Origin: Streptomyces sp. HNM0575
GTDB lineage: Bacteria > Actinomycetota > Actinomycetes > Streptomycetales > Streptomycetaceae
DNA: 64,000 nucleotides
Assembly (NCBI RefSeq): GCF_012726265.1
Contig: NZ_JAASAG010000002.1
Location: 558,001-622,000, forward strand
Direction: 5' to 3'
In this document: piece by piece, positions 7,586 to 16,669 of the stretch
Numbering within the stretch: position 1 is the stretch's first letter
Layout: each line of letters starts with the position of its first letter
The notes under the pieces: generated by a model
Seen by the model: the letters and a program-made list of their open reading frames with translations, nothing else
Database searches by the model: none
What the model was told of the DNA's origin: nothing
Position numbers and translations under genes: made by a program

Positions 7586-8293
7586 ATGACCGTCGTCCAC
7601 GGCCCCGAGGGCCCCATACGTGCCCGCCCGTCCGCCCCACCGGCACCCGTACGTGCCGTCCTCTTCGACTTCTCCGGGACCCTCTTCCAGATCAGCAGCT
7701 ATGCGGAGCGCATCCGCGACGTCCTCCCCCGGCCCGTCGGGGAGCCGGAGATGGAGGGGATCCTCGGCGCCCTGGAGGCGGGCCTGCACGACCCGGCCGT
7801 GATCACCGCCCAGGCCGGACGCGACGTCTCGTCGCAGGCGCACCGGCACGCCTTCACCACCTGGTACGCCTCCGCGCCCCAACTCGCCCCGTACGCCCAC
7901 GCGTTGTACGAGCAGCTGCGGACCCCGGAGCACTGGCATCCGTACGCGGACGCCGGGCCGGTCCTCGCGCGGCTGGCCGCCCGCGGCATCGCGCTGGGCG
8001 TGGTCAGCGACGTCGGCTGGGACCTGCGGGCCACCTTCGCCCACCACGGGCTCGCGGAACGCTTCGGCAGCTGGGTGCACTCGTACGAACACGACTCGGA
8101 GAAGCCGGATCCCCACCTCTTCCGGCACGCGTGCGGGGAGTTGGGGGTCGCCCCCGAGGAGACGCTGATGGTCGGCGACCACCCCGCAAGAGACGGCGGC
8201 GCGACGGGCGCGGGCCTCCGCGCCTACGTACTCCCGGCGGGTGCGTCACCGGGCTCCGAGCGCGGGCTGGACGCGGTGCTGCAGTTGCTGTGA
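7586..8293 (+). CDS. HAD-superfamily hydrolase (subfamily IA)
   Basis: This 235-residue haloacid-dehalogenase-fold phosphatase has motif I LFDFSGTLF (residue 31; the nucleophile Asp is present, the usual second Asp is Ser), motif II VVSDVGWD, the motif III Lys in EKPDPHLF and motif IV MVGDHPARDGGA. The helical cap between motifs I and II makes it type IA. With the second Asp replaced, acid catalysis could differ from that of ordinary phosphatases; dehalogenases and phosphonatases also vary there. AGGAAGG at 7574-7580 ends 5 nt before the ATG. It is divergent from the amidase across a 90-bp gap and convergent with the mutase. Confidence 0.88.
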   Translation: MTVVHGPEGPIRARPSAPPAPVRAVLFDFSGTLFQISSYAERIRDVLPRPVGEPEMEGILGALEAGLHDPAVITAQAGRDVSSQAHRHAFTTWYASAPQLAPYAHALYEQLRTPEHWHPYADAGPVLARLAARGIALGVVSDVGWDLRATFAHHGLAERFGSWVHSYEHDSEKPDPHLFRHACGELGVAPEETLMVGDHPARDGGATGAGLRAYVLPAGASPGSERGLDAVLQLL

Positions 8294-8327
8294 GCGGTGC
8301 GGTTCGCCTGGGGGTGCGTTTGGGTTA

Positions 8328-8441
8328 CGGGGGCGTGCCGCTCCGGCGGCGGCCCCGGGACGGCATGATTTACGGCCTTCGCCCCCCGGAGCCAGATTCG
8401 TACCGCTAGGTTCGCAGGCCACAAATCACGCTTGAGTGTCC
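8328..8441 (-). ncRNA. Structured RNA element, left copy (unrecognised)
   Basis: Read on the minus strand, this contains in order GGACACTCA (8441-8433), GTGATTTGTG (8429-8420), a variable loop, a 17-nt block containing GTAAATCATGCCGTCC (8374-8358) and a 21-nt block containing GCCGGAGCGGCACGCC (8348-8328). GTGATTTGTGGCCT pairs with AGGCCGTAAATCAT over 14 bp (including G-U pairs). The same ordered blocks appear in the right copy at 8688-8820 in opposite orientation, with different but still pairing bases near the loop. That supports a conserved RNA stem. I cannot match it to a named RNA family. A short translated frame is also partly conserved, so a peptide is an alternative reading. Confidence 0.5.
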
Positions 8442-8687
8442 CGGAACCACCGCCTGCGCGTCCCGCCCCGTCCTGCCGTCGCGCGTACGCCGCTTTCGTC
8501 CGGGCACGCCCACCGCGGTCAACTCCCGCCGTGCGTCGGCGGCTTGAGACCGCCCTTCTCGTGCCTCGGTCAACTACGGCCGTAATTGGGCCCGTTCGGG
8601 AACGAGGCGATCGCCGTGCAATGTGTGCCACCGGAGGGAGAGCCGCCGACGTACGGGAGGGGGTGGGACGTGGAGGCGTGCGTGGCC

Positions 8688-8820
8688 GGACACTCATTGG
8701 GGTCTCCCCCGCTGGCGAGGGGAAGTGATTTGTGCCCGCAACAAAGCTCAGCACTCTGGTCCCGTGAAGCGGGCGTAAATCATGCCGTCCGGACATGTAC
8801 GCCGGAGCGGCACGCCCCCG
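8688..8820 (+). ncRNA. Structured RNA element, right copy (unrecognised)
   Basis: On the plus strand the blocks are GGACACTCA (8688-8696), GTGATTTGTG (8725-8734), the 17-nt block (8774-8790) and the 21-nt block (8800-8820). The last three are identical to the left copy. GTGATTTGTGCCCGC pairs with GCGGGCGTAAATCAT over 15 bp. Where the left copy has GCCT/AGGC this one has CCCGC/GCGGG, so the stem is kept by paired changes. The 9-nt spacer between the last two blocks is equal in length but not in sequence. The element points toward, and antisense to, the 3' end of the mutase gene. Confidence 0.5.
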
Positions 8821-8853
8821 GCACCCACCACGAACAGACCGCGCACAACCCCG

Positions 8854-10452
<1,599 letters not shown>

Positions 10453-10758
10453 GGACTGTGCCTCCGTACGGTCTGGGGTCGCGCCGGAAGTGCTCCGGCT
10501 CCGCGCTGCGTTGCTGTGCTCTGCTTCGCTGTGCTCTGCTTCGCGTGCCGCGTCCCGCTCGGGTGAGCCGGTCGCCGCTCGTACTGTTGCTGCCGATTGC
10601 CACGGACTGTAGCGACCCGCGTTCGTCCGTTGCAGGTCCGCAGGCTGGGACCTTGCTCACAGCGTGCCGCGCCGCACTCACAGGATGCCGCCGCGCGGCG
10701 GGGTTCGCGCGGCGGCCACGCGGGAAGAGAAGGGGCGACCGGAAGGGGGAGAATTTCC
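10453..10758. other. Divergent intergenic region, mutase / L,D-transpeptidase
   Basis: These 306 bp must hold the promoters of both divergent genes. I see no convincing hexamers. A short imperfect repeat of TGCTCTGCTTCG occurs at about 10517-10547, and a ribosome-binding AAGGGGGAG lies at 10743-10751 before the transpeptidase. Confidence 0.4.
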
Positions 10759-11706
10759 GTGATGTCCGCTCAGGTTCCGGGGGTTGGGATGGCGGGGGCT
10801 ACAGGGACCGGCAGGTCCGTACGGGCAAGGCGCAGCAGCGTATGGGCCGTGACGGCGGCGCTGGTCGTCGGCGGGGGCGCGGCGGCGGGCTGCAAGGCGC
10901 AGGCGACGAACGGTGCGCCCGTCCACGTGACGAAGACCTCCCTCTCGCCGGCTCCGCAGGAGAAGCAGCAGCGCTCCTCCGTGAGCAACGGCACACGGGA
11001 CGAGGGCGACGACGGCAGCGACGGCGGCGGTGCGCCGAGTCCGGCCCGGCGCGCGAAGCCGGCCGCGCCCGCCGACCCGGTGCTGTACGCGACGGGGGCG
11101 CAGGGCGCGCAGATCCGCGAACTCCAGGCACGCCTGCGCAAGTTGAAGCTCTTCGACCGCAACCCGACGGGCTACTACGGGCCCGTGACGACCGCCTCGG
11201 TCCGCGCCTTCCAGCGGCAGCAGGGCAGGACCGCCAACGGCACGGTCACATCGGGCACTTGGGCGGCGCTGCGGGCCCGCACCTCCCCGCCCTCGCAGGA
11301 CGAGCTGTATCCGCCGACGACGCTGCCGCTCGACGACCCCGACCCGCGCTGCCTCACGGGGCGCGCGCTGTGCGTCAGCAAGAAGAGCCGCACGCTGGCC
11401 TGGTACGTGGGCGGGCGGATGGTCTCGGCGATGGACGTGCGCTTCGGCTCGGCCTACACGCCCACGCGGGAAGGGGAGTTCGGCGTCACGTTCAAGAGCC
11501 GGCACCACGTCTCGACGATCTACCACACGCCGATGCCGTACGCGCTCTTCTTCAGCGGCGGCCAGGCCATCCACTACTCCAAGGACTTCGCGGCCCGCGG
11601 CTACAGCGGCGCTTCGCACGGCTGCGTCAACGTACGGGACAAGAAGAAGATCGCGGCGCTCTTCGCACAGGTGCGGAAGGGCGACAAGGTCGTCGTCTAC
11701 AAGTGA
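10759..11706 (+). CDS. L,D-transpeptidase lipoprotein with peptidoglycan-binding domain
   Basis: The protein has a lipoprotein signal (SVWAVTAALVVGGG then AAGC lipobox, Cys about residue 35), a charged linker, a PG_binding_1 domain (GAQIRELQARLRKLKLF..YYGPVTTASVRAFQRQQG, about residues 115-170) and a YkuD L,D-transpeptidase domain. The catalytic motif is IHYSKDF..ASHGCVNV, with the nucleophile Cys about residue 288. It would form 3-3 crosslinks in, or attach proteins to, peptidoglycan outside the membrane. GTG at 10759 or ATG at 10762 fits the AAGGGGGAG site; an upstream open frame to 10597 has no start signal. A strong hairpin follows the gene. Confidence 0.9.
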   Translation: MMSAQVPGVGMAGATGTGRSVRARRSSVWAVTAALVVGGGAAAGCKAQATNGAPVHVTKTSLSPAPQEKQQRSSVSNGTRDEGDDGSDGGGAPSPARRAKPAAPADPVLYATGAQGAQIRELQARLRKLKLFDRNPTGYYGPVTTASVRAFQRQQGRTANGTVTSGTWAALRARTSPPSQDELYPPTTLPLDDPDPRCLTGRALCVSKKSRTLAWYVGGRMVSAMDVRFGSAYTPTREGEFGVTFKSRHHVSTIYHTPMPYALFFSGGQAIHYSKDFAARGYSGASHGCVNVRDKKKIAALFAQVRKGDKVVVYK

Positions 11707-11772
11707 GCGGAGCCCGGCGGGGCGTCAACGCCCGGAGAACGCGCGGGACTTGAGGCTCGGAATCCCCGATGG

Positions 11773-11811
11773 GGCGCGGGCGGGACCGGGGGAACGTGTC
11801 CCGCCCGCGCC
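11773..11811 (+). terminator. Hairpin terminator after the L,D-transpeptidase
   Basis: A perfect 14-bp inverted repeat (GGCGCGGGCGGGAC at 11773-11786 with its complement at 11798-11811) with an 11-nt loop lies 66 bp past the stop codon. No T-run follows. Confidence 0.72.
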
Positions 11812-12271
11812 ATTCGCGCGAGCCCGAAGGTACGGGGGGAACCTCGGACTTGTCGCGCAGCCGATGACCAGTCGGCTCACTTGTTACTGCGCTGTCTGGT
11901 CCGAAAGTGTCACACCAGGATTCAACTAAATTATGTGACCTGCATCACACAGCTCGCGACCGGGCCCGAGCGCGGCGGAACCAGGCCGGTCGTATGGGCG
12001 CGGCAGCCGCATCGCCGCGCTTCCGCCGCCGCGGATCACCGCACCACGGGAGGGCGCCCGCCGGGAGCGGACCGGTGAACGGCCGCCGGGCCCAAGGGAC
12101 ATGGGACAGGAGACAGGGACAGGGACATCGGACCGGAGACCGACCATGTGCCGGGGCGACCGTGGCCGGGTCGCGAGCCGGAGACACAGTGGGCCGGGCA
12201 CCGGGCGCCGACCACCGGGCAGCGGGCCGAGCCGTGGCCCAGGAATCGGCCGAGGCCTACGAACCTGCCGC
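11812..12271. other. Gap between convergent genes with an AT-richer island
   Basis: No gene is supported here. Bases 11880-11955 are clearly richer in A+T than the surroundings and contain a Crp-like palindrome. The rest (about 12040-12160) is purine-rich with short GGGACAGG-type repeats and ordinary G+C. Open frames here have no ribosome-binding site. Confidence 0.4.
11934..11949. promoter_or_regulatory. Crp/Fnr-type palindrome TGTGA-N6-TCACA
   Basis: TGTGACCTGCATCACA is an exact match to the classical Crp half-site arrangement and is close to the GTG-N6-GNCAC motif reported for Streptomyces Crp. A second small palindrome, GTGTCACAC, lies at 11907-11915. Neither is upstream of a recognised gene: the flanking genes converge on this gap. 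Confidence 0.45.
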
Positions 12272-13792
12272 TTACGAACCTGCCGTGGCGTCCGCCGACG
12301 GGCTGCTGCTCGCGTCCGCATCCGCGCTCGCCGACGGGTCGTCCGAGGGTGCCGCCGAGGCCGTGCCCGATTCGCCGGTGCCGCCGTCGGTGCTCTGCCC
12401 GCCGCTGTCGGGCCGGCTGCCGCCCGAGCCCTCCGAGTCGCCGCCGGACTCGTTACCGCCCTGATCTCCGCCGTCGTTGCCGCCGTCGCCGCCCTCGTCA
12501 CCGCCGGCGTTTCCCGACGACGAACCCTGGGAGCCGCCCGTACTGCCGGGGACACCGGGGGTGCCGACACCGCCGGCGCCGTTCGCGCCGTCCGAGCCGT
12601 TCTCGTTCTCGCGCCCGCCGTCGTGCTTGTCGCAGAACTTCTTCACGTTGGCGGAGCCGCCGGCCGCGGTCTCCAGAAGGACCCGGTCCCTGAGAGAGAG
12701 ACCGCCGTTCTCGTACGCACTGCACAGCGCCCGGGCCATGGCCTTCTTGTCGGCCTCCGACAGGTGCTTCCCGCCGCCGTGCCACCAGTCCTTCGGACCG
12801 CCGGGGGGCTTCCCCTCCCGTCCTCGTTCCGTGCCCGCGAGGTCCTCGCCGGTCGGCGAGTCGGACGGGGAACCTCCCTCGCGGGTGCCGCGTCTTGGAC
12901 CGCCGTCGTACGGACTGCCGCCGCCACCGCCGGCCGCCTCGTCGCGCGACGTACCGGGACTGGCCAGCGGGGACACGCTCGCCGCGGGAGAGTCGCCGCC
13001 GCCGAACGGCGTGGGCAGCACGCCCGTGCCGGCTGCGACGGCCGCGCCGCCCAGCGCGCAACCCGCGACGGCCATGGCGAAGCCCGCGCGCAGCGGACGT
13101 CCGACCAGCGAGCTGCGCCGGGCGCCTCCGGGACGGCCGCGCGACCGCCGGCGGTTCTCACGCGCGGCGGCGCGCCTGCCGACGACGGTCGATGCCTCGG
13201 TCGGTCCCGCGCTGATGTCGACGGTGCCGCTGTGTTCGGCGCCCGCGCGCGGGTGGGCCGCGCGGAAGGCCGCCATCGCGGCCGCCTCGCCGGGGAGTTC
13301 GGCGCCCGCGTCACCCGACACCGTCCCGGTGCGGGCCGCGCCGAGCGCGTGCAGCGTCGCCGTCTGCTCGGACACGAGCGTGTCGAGGAAGTGCGCGAGC
13401 CGGTCCTCGGCGAGATCCTCGCCGCTGCGCTGCGCAGGCAGAGGCGCTCCGGAATCGGCGGGGCCGCTGTCGCGCGCCCAGGACGGCGTGGGCGGCACCG
13501 GCCGTCCGTACCCGCCGCCCTGAACCGGGGAGCCGTGAACCGGGGAGCCGTGAACCGGCGGGCGCTGGGCCTCACCGTGACCGGCACCGTAAGCGCTCTC
13601 GTAGGCGCCGTAGGCAACCGTCCCGTCGTAAGAATCGGCATACCGGCTGGTCGGAGCGCCTTCAACGTTGTCGTGTCCAGCCCCGTGACGACCGCCGTAC
13701 CGCGCGCTACGCGCATTGACCACCGAGCCGCGGAGCAAGCGCTCCGCAGCTTCGTCGTCCAGCCACCTGTACCGGTCGTCGTCCGCCATCAC
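12272..13792 (-). CDS. Membrane protein coupled to ECF sigma factor (probable anti-sigma or regulatory partner)
   Basis: This 506-residue protein starts at the ATGA overlap with the sigma-factor gene. Residues 1-210 are cytosolic, with a short N-terminal motif YRWLDDEAAERLLRG, a tandem PVHGSPVHGSPVQGG (15-bp DNA repeat near 13520-13565) and helical stretches (LAHFLDTLVSEQTATLHALG). One membrane segment follows (FAMAVAGCALGGAAVAAG, about residue 250). Then comes an extracellular part with a small two-Cys domain (MARALCSAYENGGLSL..VKKFCDKHDGG) and a long Gly/Ser/Asp tail. It lacks the HxxxCxxC zinc motif of classic ZAS anti-sigmas, so the anti-sigma role rests on gene position and topology only. 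Confidence 0.75.
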   Translation of the reverse strand: MMADDDRYRWLDDEAAERLLRGSVVNARSARYGGRHGAGHDNVEGAPTSRYADSYDGTVAYGAYESAYGAGHGEAQRPPVHGSPVHGSPVQGGGYGRPVPPTPSWARDSGPADSGAPLPAQRSGEDLAEDRLAHFLDTLVSEQTATLHALGAARTGTVSGDAGAELPGEAAAMAAFRAAHPRAGAEHSGTVDISAGPTEASTVVGRRAAARENRRRSRGRPGGARRSSLVGRPLRAGFAMAVAGCALGGAAVAAGTGVLPTPFGGGDSPAASVSPLASPGTSRDEAAGGGGGSPYDGGPRRGTREGGSPSDSPTGEDLAGTERGREGKPPGGPKDWWHGGGKHLSEADKKAMARALCSAYENGGLSLRDRVLLETAAGGSANVKKFCDKHDGGRENENGSDGANGAGGVGTPGVPGSTGGSQGSSSGNAGGDEGGDGGNDGGDQGGNESGGDSEGSGGSRPDSGGQSTDGGTGESGTASAAPSDDPSASADADASSSPSADATAGS

Positions 13793-14448
13793 GTTTCCCT
13801 CAGCGTTCGCGTGGCCTTATGCGTCACACCGCGCGCCGTAGGAAACGCATCGGGACCCCCTGGCGGTTCTCCCGGATCGGCGACCGATTCAGCGGATCCG
13901 GACTCCTCAAGAATCTGTGCGAGCTTGCGCAGCCCACGGTGCGCTGCCGTGCGTACCGCACCTGCGCGCTTGCCGAGCACCTCCGCCGCGCTCTTGGCGT
14001 CCAGCCCGACCACCACGCGCAGCACGACCGCCTCGGCCTGGTCCTGCGGCAGCAGGGATATCAGCGCCATCGTGCGTCCGGTGCCGAGCGCTTCGAGGGC
14101 CTCGTCGGCGGTGTCGGCACCTGCCGGGAGTACGGCGAGGTCGCTCTCGTCGCCGCCGACGGCGGGGCGGCGTCCCCTCGTACGGAGATGGTCGAGCGCC
14201 CTGTTGCGGGCGATGCGGGCGGCCCAGCCGCGGAAACGGTCGGCGTCGCCGCTGAACCGGCTGATGTCGCGGGCTATCTGGAGCCAGGCCTCCGAGGTGA
14301 CGTCCTCGGCGTCGGCGTCACTGACCAGGGTGCGGACATAGCCGAGCAGCCGCGGATGCACAGTGCGGTACACGACGCGGAACGCACCTTCGTCCCCGCC
14401 CTGTGCCGCACGCACCGCGGCGGTCAACTCCGCGTCGTCCCCCTGCAC
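13789..14448 (-). CDS. ECF-type RNA polymerase sigma factor
   Basis: Region 2 is clear (FRVVYRTVHPRLLGYVRTLVSDADAEDVTSEAWLQIARDI, RFRGWAARIARNRALDHLR), and region 4 has the HTH LLPQDQAEAVVLRVVVGLDAKSAAEVLGKRAGAVRTAAHRGLRKL. The protein would direct RNA polymerase to ECF promoters and is probably held by the downstream membrane protein, to which it is translationally coupled. I place the start at the GTG giving VQGDDAELTAAV, the usual N-terminus for this group. GTG at 14466 or TTG at 14481 are longer alternatives. A 40-residue Gly/Pro/Thr-rich tail follows region 4. Confidence 0.9.
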   Translation of the reverse strand: MQGDDAELTAAVRAAQGGDEGAFRVVYRTVHPRLLGYVRTLVSDADAEDVTSEAWLQIARDISRFSGDADRFRGWAARIARNRALDHLRTRGRRPAVGGDESDLAVLPAGADTADEALEALGTGRTMALISLLPQDQAEAVVLRVVVGLDAKSAAEVLGKRAGAVRTAAHRGLRKLAQILEESGSAESVADPGEPPGGPDAFPTARGVTHKATRTLRET

Positions 14449-14765
14449 GGCCGTCTCTCGCCCCACTCCGCGATGTCCCAACGGATCTGGTCACGCCCCT
14501 GGTCGGACGTCTGTCGTCGTCTCGCTGATGCCTGCGTATGCCTCACGCACAGACCAGCATCGATTCGAGAGCACGCTAAGGCCAAGTGTGCGTCATAGTC
14601 CACGCAAGTTGACCAGGTAACAGAATGGGGATCGGGAACGCTGTAAGGAGTACGGGCCTGCCCCTGGCGTGGTGCGCCCGTTCTCGAGGGCGATCGGGGT
14701 CTCTCCTGTGGGGGGTGGCGACCCCGGTCGCCTTCGCATTTTCCGGCGGGCCCGCCGGCCGGTTC

Positions 14766-16382
14766 TCAGCTCGCGCGCTCACCGAGCCGCTTGAAGTCTT
14801 CCCAGCTCATGGCCGGTTTCTTGGGATCCCACAGCTTCTGCGCCATCGCCCGCAGCGGTGCCCTGATGCCCGCGGCGACCTGCTCCTGGGTCTGCGCGCC
14901 GGCCCGGTCGCACCACACGGCGAAGCGTCCGCCGGGGATGTGCTCCGGACCCGAGAGAGATTTCGGCACCGGTTTCGTGCCGCGCAGCACCGCCGGAGTC
15001 CATTCGTCGTAGATGCGGCGGCCTGTCGGATATGTGAACTTGTTGGGCTCGCCGAGCACGTAATAGAGGTACTCGTCGTTGGCGTTGATCAGCTTCCAGC
15101 CCTCCTTCAGATAGGAGACCGGACTCCGCTCCCCCGGCTCCTTGCCCGTCCAGTAGGCGACTTCGCGGTCGCGGTGGGCACGGACGGCGCCGTCCTCGTG
15201 GATGCCGTCGTTCCACGCCTGCGGGGTCTTCCCCTTCTCCCGTACGACGGCGGAGCGGTCGTTGAGCCAGTCGGTCGCCAGGTCCTGCACGCGGGCGTCG
15301 CGGCCGAACTCCTCGCGGGCCTTCGCCGCCAGCCCCGGATAAGAGGCCTCGGGGTCCCGCTGCGCGAGGGCGAGGTACTCGTCGCCCCCGAGGTGCCAGC
15401 GCTTCCCGGGGAACAGGCCGGCGTACTCGCGCAGCAGATCGTCGACGATCTTCGCCGCCCGCGGATCGGAGATGTCGACCGCGCCCTCCGTCGGCCGGCC
15501 CTGTGCGTTCCTCAGCTGGATCTCCGGGTGGGCCTTGATAACGGCGCCGAGATGCCCAGGCGAGTCGATCTCCGGGATGACGTCGATGTGCCGCGACTCC
15601 GCGAGCCGTACGATCCGCCGCACCTGCGCCTTGGTGAGCCGCGGGTTCGACACGACCTCGGGGTGCGTGCTGCTCTCGATCCGGAACGCCTGGTCGTCCG
15701 AGAGGTGCAACTGGAGCTGGTTGAGCTTGAGATCGCCCATCTCACGGATGCGGTCCTCGATCCACCCGGCGCTGAAGTGCTTGCGCGCGATGTCGAGCAT
15801 CAGACCGCGCTGCGAACGGTCCGGCTTGTCGTGCACGACGCCGTCGGCGACCTTGCCGGTCGCGCGCACCGACTGGAGCAGGGTGCGGGTGCCGTAGAAG
15901 ACGCCCGCGTCGGCGGCCCCGGCGATCTTCACCTGGCCCTCGCGGCTCTCCATCACATAGCCCTCGCGCCCGGTCTCCAGGCTCTGGTCCAGGCTCAGCC
16001 GGATGTCGCCGGTACGGGCGGGGCCGTCGGAGAAGGGGACCTTCAACTCACGGGCGAGCAGCTTCCCCTCGTCGGCGAGCGGCCCGTCGGGATCGGCGAC
16101 GACGCGGGTGAACTTCGACGGCTTCCAGGCCGGGCCGCGCACCGGCTTCCAGTCCCGTACGGAGGGAACGGCCGCGGGTGCCGGACCGGTACGCGCGGGC
16201 TCAGTCGGCCTCGGCGCACCGGAGCCGGCGGTGGTGTGGGAGGTGTGCCCGCTGCTGCCGCCGCTGGCCGCCTCCCCTCCGGCGTCCTCGCTGGAGCAGC
16301 CGCCGAGGGTGAGAAGACTCACCGTGCACGCGACGGCCACCGATGCCGAAACCGCCAGTGTCTTTGGCCTCTTGGGTCCCAT
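14766..16382 (-). CDS. Beta-N-acetylhexosaminidase, GH20, lipoprotein
   Basis: A lipoprotein signal (VACTVSLLTLGGC, Cys 29) leads into a Ser/Gly/Thr linker, a GH20b N-terminal domain (about residues 80-190) and the GH20 barrel (RGLMLDIARKHFSAGWIEDRIREM). The catalytic Asp-Glu pair is in WHLGGDEYL (about residue 357). Other hallmark pieces are NQLQLHLSDDQAFRIES and VIPEIDSPGHLGAV. The enzyme removes terminal GlcNAc or GalNAc by substrate-assisted catalysis, probably on chitin fragments or cell-wall material outside the cell. The ATG at 16382 is preceded by AAAAGGGG about 15 nt upstream, a loose spacing. Confidence 0.93.
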   Translation of the reverse strand: MGPKRPKTLAVSASVAVACTVSLLTLGGCSSEDAGGEAASGGSSGHTSHTTAGSGAPRPTEPARTGPAPAAVPSVRDWKPVRGPAWKPSKFTRVVADPDGPLADEGKLLARELKVPFSDGPARTGDIRLSLDQSLETGREGYVMESREGQVKIAGAADAGVFYGTRTLLQSVRATGKVADGVVHDKPDRSQRGLMLDIARKHFSAGWIEDRIREMGDLKLNQLQLHLSDDQAFRIESSTHPEVVSNPRLTKAQVRRIVRLAESRHIDVIPEIDSPGHLGAVIKAHPEIQLRNAQGRPTEGAVDISDPRAAKIVDDLLREYAGLFPGKRWHLGGDEYLALAQRDPEASYPGLAAKAREEFGRDARVQDLATDWLNDRSAVVREKGKTPQAWNDGIHEDGAVRAHRDREVAYWTGKEPGERSPVSYLKEGWKLINANDEYLYYVLGEPNKFTYPTGRRIYDEWTPAVLRGTKPVPKSLSGPEHIPGGRFAVWCDRAGAQTQEQVAAGIRAPLRAMAQKLWDPKKPAMSWEDFKRLGERAS

Positions 16383-16669
16383 ATGGATACGTTATTGCCC
16401 CTTTTCGGCTCGCACTCGTCGGGTCTCCGACCGGGAAAGTCCCCGTCCGGGTGAAATCCCCATGCTCGTCGTGTCGTTGGCGCTCGTTGTCGTTACGGTG
16501 ACCGAGGTCCGCCCGCGCCGCCAACAGGACGCCACATCACGGCAGTCGGAGCCGGCCACGGGGTGGGTCCGGCCCATGCGGCCGCTCTCCCTTCCCCGGC
16601 CCGCCGTCGGGTCACTTCGCCCGTACGCGGGATCCGGTCCCCTATGCCAGCCGGTCCTCCGAGGAGCCC

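Noticed and set aside
8328..8820. IS element or MITE bounded by inverted repeats
   Set aside because: The matching blocks are interrupted by non-matching spacers of conserved length, there is no transposase and I see no target-site duplication; paired changes in the stem fit RNA better.
8725..8820. Cobalamin riboswitch for the mutase
   Set aside because: It is at the 3' end of the mutase gene on the opposite strand and lacks a B12-box sequence.
12101..14341. 746-codon plus-strand ORF across the sigma/anti-sigma region
   Set aside because: It lies opposite two genes supported by family motifs and ATGA coupling, and shows only high-G+C frame openness.
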